Position numbers and translations under genes: made by a program
Shown here: one piece after another, positions 50,701 to 62,700 of the stretch
Position numbering within the stretch: position 1 is the stretch's first letter
Layout: each line of letters opens with the position of its first letter
Assembly (NCBI GenBank): GCA_013397935.1
Contig: VZRN01006297.1
Coordinates: forward strand, 341,002 to 405,001
From: Dasyornis broadbenti
Taxonomy: Eukaryota; Chordata; Aves; Passeriformes; Dasyornithidae
DNA length: 64,000 nucleotides
Direction of reading: 5' to 3'
Notes under the pieces: generated by a model
Seen by the model: the letters and a program-made list of their open reading frames with translations, nothing else
The model's database searches: none
Told to the model about the DNA's origin: nothing

Positions 50701-53700
50701 CCTAGGAAAATACTAATTTCTTTAAAAGGTATTACTGGGAAAAAACCCACATTGTTGTAATAAAAATGATCTGTGCAGTGCAGCTGAATAGAGGTAGCTT
50801 AACTCGGAATGCTGAGAAATGGAGCATGTTTTTCCACTGCTTCTTGAATATGCTTGGAATATTAGAAATCAAAAAAAGCTGCAGCATATATGCTGTGTTA
50901 GTGTAGGGGAAGGAGAAGTGTTTGTAATAAATCTAGTTAGGAGTTTGTAGTATAGGTACTTATTTTGCTGAGTTTGGGAGCAAGTTAAAGAGAAATTAAA
51001 TGTTCATATATGCTTGCAGAGCTCTAAAATGGTAATATTTTTTGGTTTGTTGTATGTATGATTTAAGTGACAGATTCTAAGGGACTGTGTGACACTGTTG
51101 TATTGCTAAATAAAGCACATACCCAGTGCTGGCAGCTTTGCAATCTGCAGCATTTTGATACTGGTATTTTTGGAGGTTGCTGCCTGCAGTCCGTAACTAT
51201 ACCTCAGCCTTTTAGCTGCTGAAGCCATCCTTTCCACCCATAGGTTCAGATGGTTCCCTGGAAGGTCTGAGATTTATCAGATTTTTCTAATGACAGGCCT
51301 CATAAGTCAGATTGAAAGATCTCAAATAGCATATGAGTCAAAGCATCAACAGCTTTAAAATGTCACAAGTGGAACAGCTGGTCTTGCTAAGGGAAGGGTT
51401 GCTAACTCTGGGACAAGCGTTGGTTTAAAATGAGCAGAAAGGGTCAGATTTATTAAAAAATAAAGAAATAAAACCACTCAGAGTTATTGTGAAGGGAACT
51501 GTGGTGTTTTTGCTTTTCGTGAACATGATTATTCAAATTTTATAGTTTATGAATTGCATTTACAGATCTTATGCAGCTGAAAGTCTCTTAGATGTGGTTG
51601 TCCTATGTTGCCTCAAGGAACAAAAATTAAGCATAGCATCAAATAAATATTAATGATTAACTGCAATTATTCTTAATTAGACTGTTGAATGCATGCACTT
51701 GGAAAATCAAGTGCAATCCTGCTTTTAGCTTGATTGGGTCTGCTCATGGGACTTCATATGGTAAACACAGCATTTATTGGGTTATGCTGTATTCCTAGGG
51801 AGATGCTTTGATGCCCTGTAATCTGCAAACTCTACTGGCTGTTAGAGTGTGTGTAGTGCACGCCCCTGATCCTGTGCATTATGAAATCCAATACACAGAC
51901 TTACTGGTGGCAAGAGATAAAAACAGCAAATAGATCAAACAGTCCCCAACTAACAAATGACCTTAGCAGCATATTGGCAACCAGCACTAAGGACTTGGAG
52001 ACCCACATGGATTAGCTCTGGAGCCCTTTGTATCTCAGGTTTCGGAGCTTCAGGTTGAACTAACTGTAAACCATTCCGAACATTTCACGCTTCTGGCAGT
52101 GACGATACACTGGTGCCCTTAATTTTCTGGGAACATCATTCCTTGATTAAGATGGAAAAATAAAGGATGATTCCTTTCATGTAATAGTCATATAATAAAG
52201 TATTAATAAATCATGAATTTGGTTATTGGGGTGAGAGAAAATGGATGGGGACTTGATATTCAATTACTCCTGAAATATTTAAAACATGAACAGTTTTACC
52301 ATGGTTTGATCATTCTGTAAAGAGATTCACTTCACAAGGTGAAAATTGAGCATACAACAAAAAGATGGGAAAGGAAGAGTGCTGCTGGGTGTGCATGCTA
52401 GGAGTTGTTTTCTCTGCTTGTATAGTTGCAGCTCTATTCAGAAGCCAGCGTGGCTCTCCTGCAACTGAATAATCCCAAGGGTTTCCAAGAACTGAGCAAG
52501 CAAGCAAAGAAGAACATGACTATAGATGGGAAAGAATTGATGCTTAATCCTGCTTATTTACTGTGGGACCTCAGCTCTGTCAGTCAGGTGGGTAAATTCT
52601 CTTACAGCAGCTAAAGGTTACAGCATTTAAAAACTACACGTAGGGGCTAAATAATCAATGATGGGGCAGGTGAGATTTTTTTCATAAGCTTGGAAGTAGT
52701 AAGAGTCAAATGTTTATTAGGTTGTAAGAAAACATCAGAAGAACACTGTCCAGTTATCAAATCAATGGGAAAGAAGAATCAAAAAGTGTGACGTTTAATT
52801 GAAATTTTCATCCTCTCTACTAAGTGAAAAATTTAGTCCTCTGCACTTGTTCTGATAAAGCTGTGTGCAGTCAAGTCCTGAAAGGCTTAACTGATCATGA
52901 CTGGCAGATAAGCAGGCGTCTTGTGTGGGGAGATAGAGGGTTTTATTAACAAACATGATTATCTTATTCCCAATATATTTCTTGGGCTTTTTTGCTTTGC
53001 AGCATCATTTATGCTGATCAAGTGCTAATTGCTTCTCTTGCAAAAATGTTGAAGTCCTGAAACACAGGTGTCTATCAGAGAAAGAGGTTTACTTTAAGTG
53101 CTTTTGATACAATGAAGGATGTTTGGTTTAAGAACAGGAAATTAAATAACAAGGTGTCTGTTTCAAGATAAGGTATTCTAAAATCTTGAGGTTTCTCCTC
53201 GTGCTGGAATTTAATTTTACAGTAAATACCAAGTGATATGATTAAAGTAAAAGTGCCCATTCCAGAAAAGCTTGCAGTCTGTCTTTGTTGCCTGTGACCT
53301 GGACTTTTGGGACATTCTTCCTAGTTAATACCAACCCTGAACTCAAACTTTTTATTTTCCCATGTTTAAATTATGCGTTATTTTTGAATGGGCACCTGGC
53401 CAATGGCTGCTGGTGTTGCTAAATGTTTTCAGTTGTTACTCTCCTGTGCATGTGAAAGCTGTGTTACTGTACATATTAGAAAAGAAAACTTAGGTACAGT
53501 GTGTAGAATCTGCAGTGAAAATGGTAATTGTTAAACATTCAACTATTTTCTTGAGTTTCCTGCTTCATTTGGGCTTTAGAAAAGTTCCTTTTAGGCAGCC
53601 GTAATTGTTGGTTTAGGATATCTCATTAAGTTCTCATAAATGGGAAAAGAAACAAATGTTTCGGGATCTTATAACCTAATTTTGTAACTTAACTGATGAG

Positions 53701-56700
53701 TTTCTAACTGAAACATTTTCTATATAATAAAAATGTACAGAAACATTTAGCTATTTGATAGTGAATATTAGGCTAAGTTTTGTTAATTTTCTCCTGCTTA
53801 AATTCTTTAAAATAATAGAGCAGGAGATAATTGAAGAGCAACTACATCACGACATTTCCAGCATATCTATATTAGGTGACATTTATATAAGGCTTATGAT
53901 GCAATGCACTTGAAAGGCCTCAGCTTCCCAAAACTGGATTTCTGAAAGGTGATGTTACTGATTTGAAATGCAGGAGGGGGTGTTTTTTCTGGGCTTCTTT
54001 CTTCCGAACTTCTTTTAGCATGGTCAGCAGACATCCTAATGATACCAGGTGGTCAGGCAATGATGTCAGAAGATTTTACTGTTCACCTCGATAATTTGGA
54101 AGAATGTGATTCTTTATAAGAATAATAGTTATTGATCGATGTATTTTTTATTTTTGAATGTCTGTGTGCTGAAGTGCTTATGCGCCCATATGCCAAAGCA
54201 CACTGTCCTTACCTAGCTGGATCAGAACTTTAGTGTTCTATCTAAAATCTGAGAAAAAAATCCTTTCTTTGTGTAGTCCAAGCAGGATGAAGATATTTCT
54301 GCCAGCCGCTTCGAGGACAACGAAGAGCTGCGGTACTCGTTACGATCGATAGAGAGACACGCCCCTTGGGTACGGCATATTTTCATTGTCACCAACGGGC
54401 AGATTCCTTCCTGGCTTAACCTGGATAATCCTCGGATAACTATAGTGACACATCAGGTAAAACTCAGACAAAAGGCAAACTAAACTACCACTGTGAAAGG
54501 GCCAACACAGATATCCTGTTTGATTTGAAATGCAGTTACCCTCATGAAGCAAAAGGCTGCATGTATTTGGAAGAAGTGGTGACCTCTTCCCTGTTTCATC
54601 CAGGGTTTTATTATGTATGTCCTTATATTTGGGCTAAACAGATAGCTGAAAATATATCAAGCCTGTATTTAGTTCACTTTTCCAAATATTGAGGTTTCAG
54701 CTAACATATACCCATGTCTATTTCCTTATACATTCTATTTATTAAAACCTGGAGAGAAGTAAATGAAATCTGAATCTATAAAGTCTCTCAAACTGGTAAT
54801 AACCTAATAAGCTTGTGTTGAGACAGAATGGATTAGAATTGCTGGAACTAGATGGCCACAAAAAAAGTAGCTATGCATTCTAAAAAAGTTATTTAAAAAG
54901 AGAAAAAGGGAATCCTTCAAACTTTCTGAATAAGTGAACCCAAAATTCTCTAGTAGCTTATTACAAATTCAGTAATAGTTTTGGTATCTGGACATGCCAT
55001 AGAAACTCTGCACAACTGAAGTGGTAAAGAGATACTAATTCAACTTCTTTTGCCGTCTGCTGGTGAAGTTACTTGAAAAAGATGGAGCAATCCTGATTTT
55101 TTTGAATGCTGTAACAGGTTGAGTATCTATCTTTGTTCTTGATATGTTTTGGTTTTTTTTAGTAGATAAGTATCAAGTATCTGGTGTGCGTGACCTTTCA
55201 TGTTATTGTTTTTGTGGGGGGTTTTATTTATTTTTTTTTTGCCTTCTGAAACTGTTTTTGGTTGTTGGGGATTTTCTTGTTTTAGGAAATATTTCAGAAT
55301 GTGAGTCACTTGCCTACCTTCAGTTCACCAGCTATTGAAAGTCATATTCATCGAATCAGTGGCCTTTCTCAGAAGTTTATTTATCTCAATGATGATGTTA
55401 TGTTTGGGAAGGATGTTTGGCCTGATGATTTTTACAGTCACTCTAAAGGTCAAAAGGTAAGCCGTTATGAAAAGAAATTTTAGCAGAAGCAGAAATTTCC
55501 TGCTCTAATATGATAAAAATCAAAGGAATGCTACTTTGAAAGGGAGAGCACTCACTCCTTTTATCTCTAAAGGTTCATTGTTCTGAACAAGAGAACTGTT
55601 AGCAAAGGTTCAGGGTGTGGAAAGCTCTTCTCTGTATTTGTATGTGTGCTGTGTTGATGTTTGTAGGATTACTCTTTTTCATCTTCACTCCTAGGTTTGG
55701 GGGGTTATAATGGTTATAATCCTCCGTCAGGATTCATGCTTTAGTCTCAGCGTTATTCTCTAATTCTCCTGCTTTCTGTTGGAACACTGGTAAGACTGAT
55801 CTGGTGTTTGGCAGCTGCCAGTCTTCTTTCCTTGTAAATTCTTTGTTTTGTGGGAAATACTCAAAACAAGCAAGAATCAACTTTTCTGTGGAAACACCAA
55901 GGTCAGATGACATTCAAACTAGTCTCATATTTAAGTTTACCATTAATTGCCTCTGTTCCAGACACCCATAATATATTTGCCCAGTCTATATATATGTATA
56001 ATTGTTTGCTAAAATAGATATTGTTCCACGTTCATGAGTGTAAAGTAATTGAGTCTTTCATCAACAAGTGGTGTTAAGCAAGGAAAGCAGACTGAGTAAA
56101 CATTAGCAATAGTTATGCATAAACACTCTGGTTGCCAGCAGGGTTTTCATCCATTAGCTTGATCTACAAGAGTGACATGGAGGAAAAGAATTAAAGATTT
56201 GTGTATATTATTTCTATTATAGCGGTGAGTACACAAGGCACCAGAGACCATTGAATTAAACATTTTATGCAGGCAGATGTGCACACTTGCACACAAATAC
56301 AGAACATTTGAACAAAATTAGTTTAAGCTACATTAAAATAACTGCATCAGTACTTGGGGATCTTAGGAGGCTTTTAGTCATTTTAAATCTCTCAGGAGGT
56401 AAGCATATAACTGCAAAATCATACTGTTACAGCATTTGTACTGTTCTTTAGTTATTCATCCCAGCTAGGATGATGAGGTCGGCTTAGGTGCAATATTGTT
56501 TGTGATAACCTGGTCAGCAACTGTTGCAGTAGGAAATGTGCTGCTAAAATCTTGAAGCAATAAGGTCTAAAGGAAAATGCATGTGGTTTCTAATGCCTCC
56601 CCAGCTGAAAATACACACACACTTTTTTTTATCCTGCCAATTTTTAGGATTATTTAAGTCGTAGAGGATCAGATGCTTCAGGGATTATGTTCAACATGTG

Positions 56701-59700
56701 CTGCTTGTCTCATGACTGGTTAGTAATGAAGAAACATTTTGAGTCAGGAGAATGAGTGAACTGCATAGCTATTTCAGAGTTTAAGTTCATCCTTCCTGTC
56801 TGACAAAAAAAATATTAGTTTTGTTTGGAATGTGGTTTGCAGAAGTAGATTTGGGAAGTCCTACTTTCCATTTCTGGCTGTTGCTGCTTTGCTGTACAGC
56901 CTTGGGAATTCTTCAGTTCTTCCTTCTATTTGAAAATAGTAACATTTACTTCACAGGCAAGAGAGTTTAAATGCTGTTTGTAAAGTTCTGTGGAATCTTA
57001 AGGCACTGTACACAGGGAGACATTACTGTAAGTCTCCATATTCCAAGAAACAAGCTCAACTGACTTCTATTTGCCAGCCTTTGTCTCAGACTGTAATGTT
57101 GTTCCAGGTTTACTTGACTTGGCCTGTGCCAAACTGTGCCGAGGGATGTCCTGGCTCATGGATTAAAGATGGTTACTGTGATAAAGCCTGTAATAACTCA
57201 GCATGTGATTGGGATGGAGGTGATTGCATTGGTAAGATAGCAATGTTAAATTTAGAACAAGTGAACTGTTTATTTTTCCTCACAAGAATAGTTCTGTAAT
57301 TTGTCTTTTTCATATAACTACAGAATCTGCCTCCCTTAGTAATGAAAAACCAAGTTGACTTTTAAATTTCTATGGAAAATAACAGAAAATAGTAGGGCAT
57401 AGGATAATCTTTCTTTAGGAATTAAAATTGACTAGCTGAAAGGAAGGGTTTTGAAATTCAGATTATTATATATTAATAATAATATATAGTATTGAATATT
57501 ATTTGGATTCAGAATCCAAATAATAATGGATTGTGAAGCTGCACTGTTAGTTTCTAGATGAAATTTTCAGGACTGTGGTGTAGCAAAATGAAGTGGTACT
57601 TCTGGATTGAGGAAGTGATACTGTTCTAGGGCTGTGAAGTCCAGACTGCAAGCACAAGGAGTAGTGAATTAGTTTTCTGCCTGCCTTTTCAAAGTTAAGA
57701 CAAAGTATGTTGGCACTTTGGATGCCATTTTAAGTTGATTCCTAAGCTTCTACACTGAGTGTAAAAACCATAGTATGCACAAACTAATGGAGGTCTAGTT
57801 AGGATTTGTCCCTTTTTAATTTCACTCGTGATTGTTGAGTCTTCAGTTTAGCTTTAACATTGTGGCTTAAAATGTGCCTTGCTTTGGATATTTGAAATTC
57901 TTATTTCTGCTGGGTTTGTTTTTCCTTTTCCCTCTAGGTAACAGTGGGGGTAATCGCTATGTTGCTGGTGGAGGTGCAGTTGGAGGTATTGGGAATGGCC
58001 CACCATGGCAATTTGGAGCAGGAATAAGTGGTGTTTCATACTGTAACCAAGGCTGTGCCAATTCCTGGCTAGCAGATAAATTCTGTGATCAGGCCTGCAA
58101 TGTCCTCTCGTGTGGATTTGATGCTGGTGACTGTGGCCAGGGTATGTAAAAATCATTGCTGATAAACTTTCTGTGGGGATTCTCTTGAATTGCCTGACCT
58201 TTTTTGGTTCTTCATTACTATCAGGTTGGGCTATGGTGTCCTGTATAGTGCTGTGGGAAAGAGCTGGTAGCAGTTGGAGAGAAAGGTGTTTCTTGGACTC
58301 AATCTAAGCCTGGATCAATATTATTTGCTGCTTTATTTAATAAAACTGTTAGTGACCAAGCATGGGTGGGAGCTTGGTACCTTATGGAATAGTGAGCATC
58401 AAACTCCTTGCCCTGAGAGACATATGTTCTACGTGGGGAAATCCTGTTTCAGTTATACGAAGCATCTTTACCTGATTAAGGATAGTTGAATTGATGTTAC
58501 CTGTAGCAGTTAAAAAGTTTAAAGAACCTCTCTGATGCTGACAGTGTGAGTTCAAGTCTGGCTCTGAGCTCTTGCCGAAGGCCACTTTCAGTCGCAAGTG
58601 AACTTGTCTGAAGTTCATTTGGATATAAGAGATTAGCAGGAGTGAATGAAGGGATTGAAAGGGATCTTGTATATTCTTGAATATACGAGATTGCTGTCTC
58701 GGATATGTAGAAGAATTTGTCCTGTTTGGAGGAGCAGAGGCTGCCCTGCATTTCGTCTTGGACAAATGTGTTATTGGTGATTCTGTTGCTGGCAGTGTGG
58801 TTTTGTTCATATGGAAGATGACCGATAATCTGTGTTCTGCTGTGGGAGGGAGAAGTTCCTTTCAGCCTATCTGATTTTGAAAATTTTAAATCAAGGTGCT
58901 TCACTGTAGCAGTGAAATACAGCCATTGTAACATTAATCTCTTAAAATGTGGCAAAAATGTAATATGGGCAAGCTACTTATGGCTGATACATAATTTTAA
59001 GTGACATGTGACAGAGAAACATTTTAGGCTCTTCAGGTAGAGACTGAAAGAGTGATAAATTATACTGGCTTTTAGAATTGGCATGGGAATGTCTCCTAGC
59101 TTTATCTATCTGAGTATGTTCTGGTCATCCATTACTGAAGATAAATGAGCAAGAAGCTGGAAACTAGAGTAAGTGCTCTTTCACAAAGCTGTCTCCCTGC
59201 TAATATAGTGACTATAGTTGGGCATATTACAATTTTAAAAAGTGTGGAAGATAGATGTCACGCTGAAAATTGACAGAAATTTGTTTTGTTTCTTGTTTGG
59301 TTTTTTTTTCCCCACAGATCACTTTGAAGAGATGTACAAGGTGATGCTTCAGCTCAATCAGACCTACTATGTTATTCCCAAAGGTGAATGTCTGCCCTAC
59401 TTCAGCTTCAGTGAAATAGCCAAGAAAGGAGTTGAGGGTTCATACAGTGATAATCCAATTATCCGACATGCTTCAGTTGCTAACAAGTGGAAGACTATAC
59501 ACCTCATCATGCATAGTGGCATGAACACAACTGTGATCTCTTTTAACCTTACATTCCTAAATAAAAATGATGAAGAGTTTAAAATGCAAATAGCTGTTGA
59601 AGTTGATACTAGAGAGGAAACAAAATTGAACACAACTTCCATTCAAAAATCTAACTCTGATGTTAAAAGTGTAACTTCAGTACCAGAAGCTGAAATGATA

Positions 59701-62700
59701 TTTGAGGATATTCCAGAGGAAAAACGCTTTCCAAGAGTCAGGAGACGTCGAAATGGCACAAAAGAGAGTGTACCTGAAGAGGTGATAATCCCATCAGTAA
59801 ATGTGTCTCTTCTTCCTGAAGATGTTCAACTAGCGCTGCAGAAACTGGACCTAAAACTACTAAATGGTGATATAACTCAGAAAGGATTTAATAGATCCAA
59901 AGCTGCTCTCCTGAGACCTTTCCAGTTTTTAACCACAGTAAAGAGTGTTGTAGGCCTGGAAAAGAAGGGCATGCATAATCATTCAGAAGATCAGAAGAAT
60001 TATACCAGCTGGGAGAAGCCTTATAAAGATGTAAATGATGGCAAAATTAAAACAGTAAAAGCAAATGAAGAAGTTCCTTCGAGGCTTATGGGAACAAAGG
60101 GGACTATTGTGACAATGAGCACAAATAAACATATTTATAAAGTACAGCCTAAAGCCACACTTCCCTCCCGGAGCATGGGCAAAAAAAATGAAACTCGAGA
60201 AAAAGTATTGAATGCGCTCATACTAAGGGAAACACAGAAATCAAAACATACTGGGAATTTTGATACTGGAGAAGGTGCACAGGGAATGGATGGAGGAAAA
60301 GGGCATGAGCAAGTGGATACAAATATAAAGGAGGGACTAGTGGGAAGAAAATTACAATCCTATGCTGGAAGTTACCAAGGCTTTTTGCCATGGGAGAAAA
60401 AGAAGTATTTCCAGGACCTTCTTGATGTGAGTATTTTAATGTCATTCCTTGCTGGAATAGTTGCATCTTTCTGCATTTATTGGGATGCTGTTAATATGGC
60501 CTATACATTTGGAATGTGTTTTGCTTTTGAGGCAAATGCTGGAATTTTTTTGAAAGTTACTTTTCACATGAAGTCTGATTTATTATCTGGGTCTCTCTTA
60601 GCTAGGTGGTAAAAACCAAAGAACTATTTCTGTTCCCTTTCTACTGTCTTTTCTTGGTCAAATTCATTTTTGATTCATTGTATGTTGTCACAGTGCTATT
60701 GTTCAGGCATATATAACACTCTAACAGAAAAGTTAAATTTTTGTTTGATTGCATTTATGGATGTATGGATTCAGTTTGTGTTTTAAAAAAATGCAGAAAA
60801 TAAGTATAATGATAAGTACTTAAGTTCTAAAAGTTAAATTGAAAATCTGCAAAGAAACTGCTCTGGAGTGTGTCAAGAAAATGTCATGGGAAATTTGCTC
60901 TGCTTACAGCCAAATAATTTTGGCAGTTTTGAAAACCTCTATAAGAGAAGAGACAGAGTGCTTCAGTTGATAGCAGCTGCTTTGCTCTATTCCACATAGC
61001 AAAGGGCTATATTCTTAAAAGGCTATCCCTTTCTGTTCATCTGAGATTGAATTTTGCGTTAGAAATCTTTATATTAATAGAATTTCAGTTTATTAAATAT
61101 GGATGATATTTATCTGGGAAAAAAAAAGAACAATTTTACAAATAAATCTGATGACAAATAGGGACCTTAGTGTGTGTGTGCGGTGTCAGAGCACAAATAC
61201 TAAGGAAGCCTTTCAGAGAGTAGTTTTCCTCAAAGCATAAACTTTAAGGAAAAGTTTATCTTTAATCCTTTCTTTTTAAAGAGAGAATAAGGAATATGAA
61301 GAAAAATACTAAAATCTTCTCTTCCCATTTTCAGATACAGGAAGAGTTGCCATCTCGCTGAAATGTCATGCTTCCTGTGTGTTTAGTGTTTTCTGACTTT
61401 CTTCAGTAATGTAACCTTGATTTATGCCTGTCCTGCTCTTTAGGAAGAAGAGTCATTACTCAAACAAATGTCATACTTCACTGAAGGCAAACATTTTGGA
61501 AGGCAGCTGAAAGATACATTTGCTGATTCCCTTCGATATGTGAATAAGCTTTTAAACAGCAAGTTTGGATTTACATCTCGTAAAGTCCCTGCTCATATGC
61601 CTCACATGATTGACCGTACTGTTATGCAAGAGCTCCAGGATATGTGAGTGTGTTTTGGTTTGGAATAATGTAAAACTGTGGGAAATTCTGTTGCTTTGCT
61701 GTAGCCAGTTTCAGTGTATCAATGGCTGCTCATTACAATTATATTTTGGAAAAGGAAATAAGAAATTTATTACAACATTACAGTTGTGCTACAATGAGAC
61801 TTTTGAGGCCCGCTCAAGATTCTAGATAAGAATTTATTTTTAGGTAAGGAATGTTTTCTTCAAGGAATTAGAGTGCTAAATGAGTTTTCATTCTTACCTA
61901 GGTTTCCTGAGGAGTTTGACAAGACCTCATTTCACAAAGTGCGTCACTCTGAAGATATGCAGTTTGCTTTTTCATATTTCTACTACCTTATGAGTGCAGT
62001 TCAGCCCCTGAACATTTCTCAGATCTTTGATGAGGTTGATACAGACCAGTCAGGAATCTTGTCTGACCGAGAGATTCGCACATTGGCCACGAGGATCCAT
62101 GAACTACCCTTGAGTTTACAGGTACTCTTACTGGTTAACTTTTAGAAAAACTTCAGTTCAAAATGGTTACAATAAAACAAGTCAAATTTTTATCCTTGCT
62201 TGTAACATCTGTAACTTTTGGCAATTTTTAAATATTACCTGGAGAATATAGCATTATATTGTATTATATAATGTTCTACTTATCATTGTTCTGTGGAGTC
62301 TGTGATAAAATTGAGTTCTAGCAGCATCAGCAAAATGGCTCCCTGGTGTCTGGGTTCAAGAAAGCAGTGTGAGTTTGTAAAAAAAAAAAAAAAAAAAATT
62401 CACTGTCAAGAGGTGGATACTGTTCTGCTTGCTGTAGTTTCTGCACATAGTAGAAGATAGTTCTTGCCCTGACGAACTTGTGATCTTAAGAAAGAAATGA
62501 GAAAAAGGATAGCAAGGAAGTCATACTAATAAATAGTGTGACCATATACAAAGACTCAGGCTTCTGTTCTTCTAAGAACCTGATAAACAGACATGGTCTT
62601 TGTAGGACTTGCATTCTTAAACATACAGGTAGAGAACAAAGTGTCCTGGTTTTGCTTTACGAGAGGAAATGGCACAAACCAATGAAACAAGTTGTTTGTG

